Origin: Candidatus Woesearchaeota archaeon
Lineage (GTDB): Archaea; Nanobdellota; Nanobdellia; Woesearchaeales; GW2011-AR9
Assembly (NCBI GenBank): GCA_018664115.1
Contig: JABJOX010000055.1
Location: forward strand, 1-54,842
Direction: 5' to 3'
Length of the DNA stretch: 54,842 nt
Positions 8,340 through 16,126 of this stretch are shown piece by piece; within the stretch, counting starts at the first letter, position 1; every line of letters begins with the position of its first letter. The notes below the pieces were generated by a model. That model did no database searches. It saw only the letters and a list, made by a program, of their open reading frames with translations, and was not told the origin of the DNA. The position numbers were made by a program, and so were the translations under genes.

Positions 8340-9698
8340 TTACTTCTTCTCTAATTTTTCTATCTTCTTATCTCGCATACCAAGTTTTTCATCAAGCTTA
8401 TCATTTTCATGGCTAAGCTTGATTATTTCCTTTTGTTTTTCTTTACTTTCAGCTTCAGTTTTCTTAATAGAATATTCTTTTCTTTCAATCTCTGCGTTTA
8501 GTTTGGAAATTTCTTTTTCCAACTTTTTAATTTCATTTTCTTGATCCTGATTTGAAACTTCTAAAGCTTTATACTTATCTTTTTCCTTCTTAATCCTTCT
8601 AAGCTCTTTATTAAAATAATCTGCACGTTCTTCTTCATCAAAGTTTTTTACAATTTCTTTGTATTCTTTCCGATCTTTAACAGGAGTAATTTGTATTTGT
8701 TCAGTTTCATCTTTTGAAGAGAACAAATAGTAACCTAACCCTGCAGTTTTTAATTTTTGAAAATTAACTTTAGGTATCCTTAATTGTTTTGAGAGGAAGA
8801 CTGCATCTTTATCTAATGATTCTTGGAAAGCAATAATAGTTCCGGCATTAGCCAAAATAGTTTCTGAGAAGTCTGTAGGCCTCTGTGAAGCTAGAATAAT
8901 ACCAACACCATACTTTCTAGACTCTCTCAATAATAATTCAACAGGAGAGCCTGGATACATCATTCGATGTGCTTCATCAATGATAATGTAAAGCCAATAA
9001 TCTTCACACTTTCCTTTAATGTACAGAAAGTTAACTAGTTTTTTTAATAATAAATCTGCTACCAATGCTTTAACTTCATCTGTAGGAAAATCTAATAATT
9101 CAATTACACTTAGATTTTTTATGATAGTGTCTAATGATAAAGAAGTACCATCAGCTTCCATGAACAGATCAACATCGAATAAAACTGAGATTTTTGCTAA
9201 TAGTTTTGGTACGCCTTGATTCTTTATTGGCGTATCGAAAATAATATCTCTGAAAAATGAGAATGGTAACAATTCGATATCGCCGTTGTTTGCTTTTTTA
9301 ATATCTTTAATACCTGACTTTAAGTAGAATGCTTTAATCGCTTCCCTAATAATAGCTTCTTGCACATCTCCTAAAGAGAAAACACTAGCAATCATTTTAG
9401 AAACTTTATAACAAACATCTAACGGCTTTTCATTAATTTGTACTTCTAACGGATGTAAAGTTGCTTTATCTATCTGTACTAAATTGTCTGCGAAAACTTT
9501 GAAATCATTATGAAAGTCTAGAATTATTGAGTTGATTTTACTCTTCTTTAATTCCAACATAATCGCTTTAAGAGTTTCTGTTTTCCCTGATCCTGAACCG
9601 CCTACTGTGATTAGATGCGGGTTCTTTTCTTGCTTCGGATTCCAGAATACTTTGTTTTTATTGCTAGTTCCCAAGTATACAGACAGTTCTTTAGTCAT
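8340..9698 (-). CDS. HerA-like FtsK/HerA-superfamily ATPase with C-terminal coiled coil
   Basis: 452 aa. Walker A GGSGSGKTETL near residue 35, Walker B YIIIDEAHRM near residue 245, and ILASQRPTDFSE (sensor strand with the conserved Gln) define a HerA/VirB4-type translocase core. Residues about 350-452 are a heptad-rich coiled coil (KKLEKEISKLNAEIERKEYS). There is no N-terminal HAS barrel, unlike true HerA. The upstream PD-(D/E)XK gene on the same strand (107 bases away) could be its nuclease partner, by analogy with HerA-nuclease defence pairs and HerA-NurA end resection; that link is inference. Confidence 0.8.
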   Translation of the reverse strand: MTKELSVYLGTSNKNKVFWNPKQEKNPHLITVGGSGSGKTETLKAIMLELKKSKINSIILDFHNDFKVFADNLVQIDKATLHPLEVQINEKPLDVCYKVSKMIASVFSLGDVQEAIIREAIKAFYLKSGIKDIKKANNGDIELLPFSFFRDIIFDTPIKNQGVPKLLAKISVLFDVDLFMEADGTSLSLDTIIKNLSVIELLDFPTDEVKALVADLLLKKLVNFLYIKGKCEDYWLYIIIDEAHRMMYPGSPVELLLRESRKYGVGIILASQRPTDFSETILANAGTIIAFQESLDKDAVFLSKQLRIPKVNFQKLKTAGLGYYLFSSKDETEQIQITPVKDRKEYKEIVKNFDEEERADYFNKELRRIKKEKDKYKALEVSNQDQENEIKKLEKEISKLNAEIERKEYSIKKTEAESKEKQKEIIKLSHENDKLDEKLGMRDKKIEKLEKK

Positions 9699-9805
9699 TT
9701 GTCCGATATATACGTATTATGGGCTTTAAGAATCTTTTGGTTATTTGTAGGAAATGGTGCTGTTTGTGTGATATATCTGAATGGGGGGTTGTTATAGAGG
9801 AAGTT

Positions 9806-10852
9806 TTAAACATTTACACCCATTTTTCTTAATTTGTCTGTTAATTTAATTTCTAAATCATCCAAATCTTCCTTTTTAAATTCAATCAATGTTGTTTTTG
9901 ACTCTTTATATAAACGTTTTTTCTTTTTCATGTCTCGATCATAATCAAGATCACCCATCATACCCCAATATTCGATAACAACATTAAATTCACCTAAATA
10001 AAAATCTGGCCTAATCCAATTAGTTTTGTAACCATTTTCATTTCTTTCATTACCTTCTAATGTGATCTGTTCATCATAATCAAAAGAAATATTATTTTTA
10101 AACAAAAAATCAGCTATTTTTCTCTCTCCGTTTGATTGTACCCTTATTCCAGAATCTGTAGTTATTACTTTCTTTTCTTCTATTTCATTTTCAAAATTAT
10201 TATTTGAAGAAATAAGCGGTTCATCAATGGTATTATTATTTTCATCCTCTAATTCATCCTCTTCCATTAATTCTGGATTTTGTTCAATAAAAAGAGTCTC
10301 TAATTCTTCCATTTTTTCTGAAGATAATATTTTATTAAGAGCAATATTAATTTCTGAAGCGTCTTCAAGCATTTTTACTTTATTAAATATATTTTCAATG
10401 GTCATTATTCGTTCTCCCATCTTTTTAATTAAAGAAAAATTCACTTCAGTTTTATTAACTTCATTGGATAACAAATCAAGAAGTAATTCAACATAATCTG
10501 AAAAGAGAAGATAATATTTTTTCTTGGCTATTTTTTCTTGTAATTTCTGATTGTGATATTCATATAAATTAAATAATCTATCTAATGAATAAAAAAGTTT
10601 TTGCTTACAAATCATTTCAATTATAAACACTTTATTACAATATCTAAAAGATTCATCAAAAGAATGATTTATTAAATATTTTGATTTGTCAGAAAAATGG
10701 ACTTTTATTTTCTTAGTTTCTTTAAGATCCTCTTTGAGTTTAGAGACATAATTCTTATTTACTGTTTTAAATTTTCCATCAATCCCTTTAATCAATTCTA
10801 CTTCCTTTGGGCTCCAAATTCTTTTATCCGATAAAAAACATTTAATTACCAT
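9806..10852 (-). CDS. Protein with C-terminal PD-(D/E)XK nuclease domain
   Basis: 348 aa. Residues 1-220 are helical, charged and unrecognised, with an acidic linker (PELMEEDELEDENNNTIDE). The C-terminal 120 residues carry a nuclease-like core: GIRVQSNGERKIADFLF (helix with conserved Glu), WIRPDFYLG (PD), VVIEYWGM (E-x-x after the beta strand), then a Lys-rich helix and TLIEFKKEDL. The same core recurs in the 165-aa protein at 11770-12267, so the two are paralogues. Its own TATA (TTTATATATAAG) lies about 30 bases upstream. It may work with the downstream HerA-like ATPase. Confidence 0.6.
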   Translation of the reverse strand: MVIKCFLSDKRIWSPKEVELIKGIDGKFKTVNKNYVSKLKEDLKETKKIKVHFSDKSKYLINHSFDESFRYCNKVFIIEMICKQKLFYSLDRLFNLYEYHNQKLQEKIAKKKYYLLFSDYVELLLDLLSNEVNKTEVNFSLIKKMGERIMTIENIFNKVKMLEDASEINIALNKILSSEKMEELETLFIEQNPELMEEDELEDENNNTIDEPLISSNNNFENEIEEKKVITTDSGIRVQSNGERKIADFLFKNNISFDYDEQITLEGNERNENGYKTNWIRPDFYLGEFNVVIEYWGMMGDLDYDRDMKKKKRLYKESKTTLIEFKKEDLDDLEIKLTDKLRKMGVNV

Positions 10853-10905
10853 TTTAAATTGATTTTTGATTACTTATATATAAAATTTATTTAAGATTAA
10901 TCAAA

Positions 10906-11010
10906 TTATTGCCTCCTTATCTTTCTAACAACCCATTTTCCCTGTATGTAAAATCCTAAAAACATACTAAAAGTAAAATAAAGTGTTAAAATAAGTGTTA
11001 ATGCATCCAT
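10906..11010 (-). CDS. 34-aa single-helix membrane protein
   Basis: MDALTLILTLYFTFSMFLGF then a basic tail ending RKIRRQ: one transmembrane helix with positive residues on the C-terminal side. Too short for the ORF track, but a strong GGAGG lies 8 bases before the ATG. It is the last of four collinear small genes running down from 11620. Function unknown. Confidence 0.55.
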   Translation of the reverse strand: MDALTLILTLYFTFSMFLGFYIQGKWVVRKIRRQ

Positions 11011-11049
11011 TTTAATTTCCTCCAAATATTAAAAATCACTTTAGTTAAT

Positions 11050-11187
11050 TTAACCATATTTCTTTATGATCGCTCTTTTTTCTGAAGCACTTTTACGTTT
11101 CATTGTTTTTTCAGCTTTTCGAGGATTACTCGACCAAAATTTTGTTTTTCCTTCAAACTTTTTTCCTTTAGATATCCATTGACTCAT
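11050..11187 (-). CDS. 45-aa basic protein
   Basis: Reads MSQWISKGKKFEGKTKFWSS and ends EKRAIIKKYG. About one third of residues are Lys or Arg, suggesting nucleic-acid binding. A GGGGGG tract sits 7 bases before the ATG as ribosome-binding site, and the ATG follows the stop of the GIY-YIG-like gene by 2 bases. Not in the ORF track because of length. No family recognised. Confidence 0.55.
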   Translation of the reverse strand: MSQWISKGKKFEGKTKFWSSNPRKAEKTMKRKSASEKRAIIKKYG

Positions 11188-11189
11188 TT

Positions 11190-11333
11190 TTAATACCCCC
11201 CACAACTATCTTTATGTTCTTTCCATCTTTTCGAAGTTGATCTTCTAGTCATTCCAACATAAACTTTCTTCTTTCCATCTTTTCGAGTACTTACACCAGT
11301 ATATACCCAGCCACCTTTTTTCTTATTTGCCAT
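11190..11333 (-). CDS. 47-aa minimal GIY-YIG-like protein
   Basis: The sequence GWVYTGVSTRKDGKKKVYVG followed by MTRRSTSKRWKEH reproduces the first half of a GIY-YIG nuclease: Y-x-G, the YVGMT strand, and the Arg helix ending in His. The rest of the fold, with the metal-binding Glu, is absent. The ATG overlaps the stop of the upstream gene (TAATG), so translation is coupled. It may be a DNA-binding remnant or a tiny regulatory protein. Confidence 0.55.
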   Translation of the reverse strand: MANKKKGGWVYTGVSTRKDGKKKVYVGMTRRSTSKRWKEHKDSCGGY

Positions 11334-11620
11334 TATTTATACCTCCTACCTTTTGCCGCGTTTCTTTGTCTCACTACATTTCCTTTTCCGCCCCTACCAT
11401 GTCCCCTGGAGACTCTTGGCCTATATTTATGGGCTAAAATTCCTATTTCTTCAGGTTTAGGGATTGTATGTCCTAGCTCGTCAAGTGCTTTATCAAAGAT
11501 TACCTGAACAGAAAGATTGTGTTTATCTATGAATTCCATCTGTGAAGGATAAAGTCTTATATTTGCTCGACAGATCCTTCTTTCACGTTGAAATATATTT
11601 TTTACATCTTCAAGTTTCAT
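11333..11620 (-). CDS. Ribbon-helix-helix-like regulator with basic Gly/Arg tail
   Basis: 95 aa from the ATG that has AGGTGA eight bases upstream; the ORF-track GTG start is inside that site. Residues 15-50 (RANIRLYPSQMEFIDKHNLS and on to ALDELG) look like a ribbon-helix-helix: a beta strand with alternating residues, then two helices. The C-terminus is a highly basic tail (RPRVSRGHGRGGKGN). It heads a four-gene cluster of tiny genes. A perfect 12-bp palindrome covers the expected transcription start, so autoregulation is likely. Typical of element-encoded repressors; target not shown. Confidence 0.6.
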   Translation of the reverse strand: MKLEDVKNIFQRERRICRANIRLYPSQMEFIDKHNLSVQVIFDKALDELGHTIPKPEEIGILAHKYRPRVSRGHGRGGKGNVVRQRNAAKGRRYK

Positions 11621-11645
11621 TTTGTTTGTCACCTCGCACGTTTAG

Positions 11646-11657
11646 TTGTACGTACAA
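11646..11657. promoter_or_regulatory. Palindromic operator candidate
   Basis: TTGTACGTACAA is a perfect 12-bp palindrome. It lies 25 bases or so downstream of the TATA box and 26 bases before the RHH-like gene's ATG, so it overlaps the expected start of transcription. A dimeric RHH protein bound there would block initiation. A related half (AGTAAGTACGG) follows it. Confidence 0.55.
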
Positions 11658-11674
11658 ACAGTAAGTACGGCTGA

Positions 11675-11684
11675 ATATATAAAT
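11675..11684 (-). promoter_or_regulatory. TATA box of the small-gene operon
   Basis: Reads ATTTATATAT on the minus strand, 25 bases before the palindrome at 11646-11657 and about 55 before the first start codon. It matches the archaeal TATA consensus and sets a 5' leader of about 30 bases, consistent with use of the AGGTGA ribosome-binding site. Confidence 0.5.
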
Positions 11685-11685
11685 G

Positions 11686-11701
11686 TTTTGGTGATTGAGA
11701 A
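11686..11701 (+). repeat. 16-bp inverted repeat, left copy
   Basis: TTTTGGTGATTGAGAA; its exact reverse complement is at 12315-12330. The pair frames one gene, the 165-aa PD-(D/E)XK protein, giving a 645-bp unit. Bases beyond both ends do not match, so 16 bp is the full extent. No target-site duplication is obvious. Confidence 0.7.
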
Positions 11702-11769
11702 TATGAATTTATAAATAGATTATTTCTTCAGAAGCTTCTTTGTGTCTAAGAAGCTTTTGAGAGAACCAT

Positions 11770-12267
11770 TTAGTTCTTGATAACATTTGCTTTAATCAAA
11801 TCTTCTCTTAATATGCTACAACCAAAAATTTGTAAATCTTCACCAAAAACCTGAATTAATTTAATTCCTTCTTGTTGATAAAGTGCAATCTTTATCTTAG
11901 CTCTCTCATCATAATCTGGCTTATTAGAATTACCATATTTCATGCCCCAATATTCAATATATATCTTTGTCCCTTTAATAAGAAAATCAGGCCTCGCCCT
12001 TTGTACATAATCAGGTGTTTCTTCTTTACCAAATTCAACAAGAACATCGTATTCAAAATCAACATTATTACTCCATAAAAAATCAGCGATCTTTTTCTCA
12101 CCAAAAGACTGAACTTTAATTCCACTTTTAGTAGGTATAGTACACTTTTCTTTGACCATCTTTTCAAATTCTTTTGAATCTATTGGCGCAGGATTATATT
12201 TAGAATACTTTTGAACCCTGATTACTTTCCTGATAGGATTTCCATTCTCATCATAACTTACTCCCAT
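11770..12267 (-). CDS. Small PD-(D/E)XK nuclease-like protein between inverted repeats
   Basis: 165 aa. Residues 45-165 hold GIKVQSFGEKKIADFLWSNN, RARPDFLIKG (PD), KIYIEYWGMKYG (E), and a Lys-rich helix ahead of IKLIQVFGEDL. This is the core of a Vsr/DUF559-like endonuclease and closely parallels the C-terminal domain of the 348-aa protein at 9806-10852, although that protein's long N-terminal region is absent here. The first 40 residues are a short basic lead. Single gene within the 16-bp inverted repeats. Substrate unknown; possibly a homing- or mismatch-type nuclease. Confidence 0.6.
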   Translation of the reverse strand: MGVSYDENGNPIRKVIRVQKYSKYNPAPIDSKEFEKMVKEKCTIPTKSGIKVQSFGEKKIADFLWSNNVDFEYDVLVEFGKEETPDYVQRARPDFLIKGTKIYIEYWGMKYGNSNKPDYDERAKIKIALYQQEGIKLIQVFGEDLQIFGCSILREDLIKANVIKN

Positions 12268-12314
12268 TTTAATTATATCTCATTAATTAGGTATTATATA
12301 AATAACTTATGATG

Positions 12315-12330
12315 TTCTCAATCACCAAAA
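12315..12330 (-). repeat. 16-bp inverted repeat, right copy
   Basis: TTCTCAATCACCAAAA on the plus strand, the exact complement in inverse order of 11686-11701. It lies between the nuclease gene promoter and the RadC start, about 33 bases before the RadC ATG, so it could also serve as a regulatory site for RadC. Confidence 0.7.
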
Positions 12331-12362
12331 TCTATTTTAATTAACGTTGTATTTAGTTCAAT

Positions 12363-13022
12363 ATGCAAATAAAAGAAATGCCTTGGTGGAACAAACCGCA
12401 TCATCGGCTGAGAAGTAAAGGAGAAAGTAAACTTAATCCAGCAGAACTATTATCTTTAATTCTTTGGAGTGGGAAGAAAGGAGAAAATGCAATTGATGTT
12501 AGTAATAGGTTGTTGAACAAGTATAGTTTTAACAAACTAACTACCTTATCTTTAACAGAGTTAGAAAAAGAAGTAGGAAAAATACCTGCAGTTAAGATTA
12601 AAGCAATGTTTGAAATCTTTAAACTAACTAATTGGGTTAAAAGAGGCGGATTTAAACCAACAATAGAATCTGCTCAAGATGTTTACAATTACTTTGTAGA
12701 TTTTTTATCTGGGAAGAAGAAAGAACATTTCTATGTATTATGTTTAGATACAAAAAATAGAATTATTGAAAGAGAAGTTTTAGTTTCAAGAGGAACTTTA
12801 AATTCATCTTTAATACATCCCAGAGAAGTGTTTAAAGAAGCTATTAAACGAAGTGCTAATGCTGTTATTTTAGTACATAACCATCCTAGTGGCGATTGTA
12901 ACCCTAGTGATGAAGATTTACGTGTAACTGAGAAGTTAGTTTCTGCTGGTGAGTTATTAGGTATTAATGTCTTAGATCATGTCATTGTTGGTGAAGGTTG
13001 CTGGAGCTGGAAGGAGAGGTAA
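12363..13022 (+). CDS. radC: RadC-family JAB/MPN protein
   Basis: 219 aa. The N-terminal third (PWWNKPHHRLRSKGESKLNP then AELLSLILWSG and GKIPAVKIKAM) is the HhH-like region of RadC. The C-terminal domain carries the JAMM zinc motif HNHPSGDCNPSDED, with an upstream Glu in the HPREVFKEAI segment. Despite the name, a DNA-repair role is unproven; such proteins are frequent in mobile and defence islands of bacteria and rarer in archaea, which points to transfer. It is convergent with the end of the restriction operon. Confidence 0.85.
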   Translation: MQIKEMPWWNKPHHRLRSKGESKLNPAELLSLILWSGKKGENAIDVSNRLLNKYSFNKLTTLSLTELEKEVGKIPAVKIKAMFEIFKLTNWVKRGGFKPTIESAQDVYNYFVDFLSGKKKEHFYVLCLDTKNRIIEREVLVSRGTLNSSLIHPREVFKEAIKRSANAVILVHNHPSGDCNPSDEDLRVTEKLVSAGELLGINVLDHVIVGEGCWSWKER

Positions 13023-13382
13023 TTATTTTAACATATTAAGATTGATATCAGGGAGTTTAAGATTATTTTCAAAAAAAGTCCTCCAAAGGGCTTTATTTTC
13101 TTTTTTATATTTATCATAAGCAATTCTAAGAGAAAAACGTAAATCATTTGCAATCTGTTCCATCAGTAATAAATATTTATTATCTTCCCTCTCAGATTTA
13201 TTAATCGTTGGGAAAAGTAACTTAAACTCATCAAGAAAATCCATAATTGTTTTATAAGCTTGATCCGAACTTAGTGATAATTTTTGGATTTCCTTAGATT
13301 TATTTATCCATCTTTCAACAAAATTTTTAATTAAATCTAAATTATTCTCACATGTTATTATTTTATTATTAACAATAATCAT
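13023..13382 (-). CDS. Unknown 119-aa protein closing the type I restriction operon
   Basis: Helical, charged protein with no recognised domain (ENNLDLIKNFVERWINKSKE, then DNKYLLLMEQIANDLRFSL). Its ATG overlaps the hsdS stop by four bases (ATGA), so it is translated with HsdS and is likely part of the restriction system. Possibilities are a restriction alleviation or antitoxin-like partner; none is supported by motif. No counterpart in the standard R-M-S set. Confidence 0.5.
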   Translation of the reverse strand: MIIVNNKIITCENNLDLIKNFVERWINKSKEIQKLSLSSDQAYKTIMDFLDEFKLLFPTINKSEREDNKYLLLMEQIANDLRFSLRIAYDKYKKENKALWRTFFENNLKLPDINLNMLK

Positions 13383-14698
13383 ACTTTAACCTCAAAAGCT
13401 TCTCTTAATACTGCTTCCATTAACAGATTAGCATTTTTCTGATTTTCTTTAACTTTTATTTTTAATTCATCACAGAGTTTCATTAGTTGATCAATTTTTT
13501 CAACGATACGTTTTTGTTCGTTGAGTGGAGGAATTGGAATAATTAATTTTGGCATATCTGTTAAATTAAGTTTATTAGTATGTAAACCCCCAGCTTTAAT
13601 TTCAAGATATTGTTTATACATTATTGGAGAATTCATAAGTTGTTCAAAATAATCTTTATCAATAAAATTTGTGAAAAATTTTATTAGTCCTAAGCTTACG
13701 AAAATACTAAATTCTCTATCATCCCGAATTAATGCGCATCTGCCCAGTGTACCTATCCTACAAAACAACAGATCATTTTTTTCTGGTTTACAACGTTTAA
13801 TCAATTCTTTATGTTCATTTGAAGTAATGTGTCGGCAACTATTGTATGAGATCTTACCAAAATCAATATCTTTTATTGATAAAAATGGTACTCCTTCTTC
13901 TACATAACGAGGAGTATGATGAGTTCCATCTGTAATCTTGTAACAGACATCTATTATTCTAACAAAATCCCACCCACTTGGCAATTCAAACGGAATTTCT
14001 TCTTCTTTAATTGGAGGAAGAAATTTATCTTTTCTTATTTTTTTTTCTTTAATCATTTTTTCCTTCTCTTCTTTTATTTTCTTTAAAAGAACAGAAGCAG
14101 GTTCGTCATTTGGATTTTGAGAAATAATTTTTCCTTGTACTGCTTCTTGAAAAATTGCTTGACAAAGTTTATTTACGTAATTTTCGTTCTGGGCATAGAA
14201 ATGATTCATTTCATTAATCTCTTTACTGATATTATTGATTCTATCCCTAATATTCTCTTGGGTTGGTAAATCTGGAAGATCAATCTTAAGTGGTAAAAAG
14301 TGTTTTGGTTTCAATTCTGTTTTAATTCCACCCCTTACTTGACTTTGCATTACTTCCTTGAAAGTTCGACTCTTCAAAAACCATTTAAAGTAATCAATGT
14401 CAATTTGTGATTTATCAAAACCATAAGAGGAATAATGAATTGTAGCTAAAACATCTTCATCTCCTTGATAAATAGAAACCGCGCCCTTCTCAACGTTAAT
14501 ACCAGAAATAACTAAGTCTCCTTTCTTAATTAAAATCATATTAGTATTAGTTTGTTTACCCTCCAGTAAATGTATCTTTCCTGAAAAATCTATTTTATAC
14601 AATCTTTTTAATCCTAACTCATTTGCTTCAGCTGGTTTAAAACGATTCTTTCTCTCAGTTAAGAAAGAGCTAATCTCAATATTATTCCAAGTAGACAT
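13379..14698 (-). CDS. hsdS: Type I restriction-modification specificity subunit
   Basis: 439 aa, usual length. Two target-recognition domains are visible: one from the N-terminus to about residue 150, closed by PLKIDLPDLPTQENIRDRI, the other from SGWDFVRIIDVCYKITDGTHHTPRY to IIPIPPLNEQKRIVEKI. Each ends in the PxLxEQ-RIV conserved helix, with central and C-terminal coiled spacers. It sets the split DNA sequence recognised by the complex. The ATG follows the hsdM stop directly, with GGAGG inside the hsdM end. Confidence 0.9.
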   Translation of the reverse strand: MSTWNNIEISSFLTERKNRFKPAEANELGLKRLYKIDFSGKIHLLEGKQTNTNMILIKKGDLVISGINVEKGAVSIYQGDEDVLATIHYSSYGFDKSQIDIDYFKWFLKSRTFKEVMQSQVRGGIKTELKPKHFLPLKIDLPDLPTQENIRDRINNISKEINEMNHFYAQNENYVNKLCQAIFQEAVQGKIISQNPNDEPASVLLKKIKEEKEKMIKEKKIRKDKFLPPIKEEEIPFELPSGWDFVRIIDVCYKITDGTHHTPRYVEEGVPFLSIKDIDFGKISYNSCRHITSNEHKELIKRCKPEKNDLLFCRIGTLGRCALIRDDREFSIFVSLGLIKFFTNFIDKDYFEQLMNSPIMYKQYLEIKAGGLHTNKLNLTDMPKLIIPIPPLNEQKRIVEKIDQLMKLCDELKIKVKENQKNANLLMEAVLREAFEVKV

Positions 14699-16126
14699 TT
14701 ACGAAGCCTCCTGAATTAATTTAAGTAATTCTTGAGTTTTATTCATGTTTTTCTCAATTTTACTAATTATTTCCTCTTTGCTTAATTGTTTTTCTTCTTC
14801 TATGACGTGTGGGTTCTTAGAATCTAAATTATAGTTCTTATTTTTTATTTCATCCATAGAAACTTTCCAGCAATATTGAGAAAATTTTACATCTTCCCTA
14901 TTATTCCACCATTCTTTCTCTAAACCAAATTCTGAATATCTAATTGGTTTGGTCTTTGTGTATTTTTTATAGCCTTCTGGTAGGGGATGTTCAAAATACC
15001 AAATATCTTTAGTTGGTTCTCCTTTTTTAAAGAATAATAAATTTGTATTTATATCAGTATAAGGACTAAAGACACCATTTGGAAGTTTAATAATAGTATG
15101 CAAATTAAAACCAGAAAGTAATTTATCTTTAATTCTAATAGCAACACCATCACCAGTCATTAAGCCTCCATCCGGAAGAACTATACCACATCTTCCTTCA
15201 TCTCTTAATAATTTCATTATCAAAACAACAAATAAATAAGCAGTTTCTTTAGTTCTATATAGAGAAGGGAAATTGAGTTCTACTCCTGGTTCAATTGCTC
15301 CGCCAAACGGAGGATTTGTAACAATAACATTAACCATATCGCTTGGACCATAACCAACTAATGGTTTCCCTAAGGAATCTTTATGTTCAACATTTGGCAC
15401 TTCAATATCATGCAATATTAAATTTGTAGTACACAGAAGATGAGGTAATGGTTTTAATTCAGAACCTAAAACATTTTTTTCAATTAGTTTATGCTCATCA
15501 ATATTTTTTACATTTTTTTTTAAATAATCTATAGAAGAAGTCAAAAATCCACCCGTCCCACAAGCAGGATCTAAAAGAAGTTCTTTTGTTTTAGGGCCTA
15601 CCATATCAACAATAAACCTAGTTACTGGCCTTGGCGTATAAAATTCCCCATAATCCCCTGCACTTTGTAACTCTTTTAATATCCCTTCATAGATATCATT
15701 AAATAAATGTCTGTCTTCACTTTTATTAAAGTCAATTTGATTTAATTTATTTATTACTTGCCTAATTAAAACACCATTTTTCATATAATTTATAGAATCT
15801 TCAAATAGTGATTTAACAATAAATCCTTTTGGGTTACCATCTGGAGTAGCACTTATTTCTTTTAATTTTTTAAACATCTCTTCAATAAATTTTAAGAGTT
15901 CTTCTCCAGTAATGCCTTCATTATTGGCTGCCCAACTCCTCCATCTGAATTTTTCTGGGATTATTGATATATATCCCTCTTCTAACCCCCATTCTTTTTC
16001 TTTGTCATCAAAAACTTTAAGAAAAATCATCCAAACTAATTGTTCAATTCTTTGAGCATCCCCGTTAATGCCTCGATCTTTTCTCATGATATCCCTTATT
16101 GATTTAATAACTCCCGATATTGCCAA
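14699..16126 (-). CDS. hsdM: Type I restriction-modification methyltransferase subunit
   Basis: 475 aa from a TTG (MAISGVIKSIRDIMRKDRGI), chosen because GGAGGTG lies 6 bases upstream and the family begins here. The ORF-track ATG adds 24 residues read inside hsdR. AdoMet-binding motif I is DPACGTGGFL and catalytic motif IV is NPPFGG, so it is an N6-adenine methyltransferase. The N-terminal HsdM_N region spans about residues 1-140. It methylates the site set by HsdS and forms the core of the restriction complex. It overlaps the hsdR end by 23 bases. Confidence 0.92.
   Translation of the reverse strand: MAISGVIKSIRDIMRKDRGINGDAQRIEQLVWMIFLKVFDDKEKEWGLEEGYISIIPEKFRWRSWAANNEGITGEELLKFIEEMFKKLKEISATPDGNPKGFIVKSLFEDSINYMKNGVLIRQVINKLNQIDFNKSEDRHLFNDIYEGILKELQSAGDYGEFYTPRPVTRFIVDMVGPKTKELLLDPACGTGGFLTSSIDYLKKNVKNIDEHKLIEKNVLGSELKPLPHLLCTTNLILHDIEVPNVEHKDSLGKPLVGYGPSDMVNVIVTNPPFGGAIEPGVELNFPSLYRTKETAYLFVVLIMKLLRDEGRCGIVLPDGGLMTGDGVAIRIKDKLLSGFNLHTIIKLPNGVFSPYTDINTNLLFFKKGEPTKDIWYFEHPLPEGYKKYTKTKPIRYSEFGLEKEWWNNREDVKFSQYCWKVSMDEIKNKNYNLDSKNPHVIEEEKQLSKEEIISKIEKNMNKTQELLKLIQEAS

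Noticed and set aside
11635-13022. Reading the 16-bp inverted repeats as insertion-sequence ends
   Set aside because: No transposase between them and no target-site duplication. Reported as a repeat unit, not as an IS.
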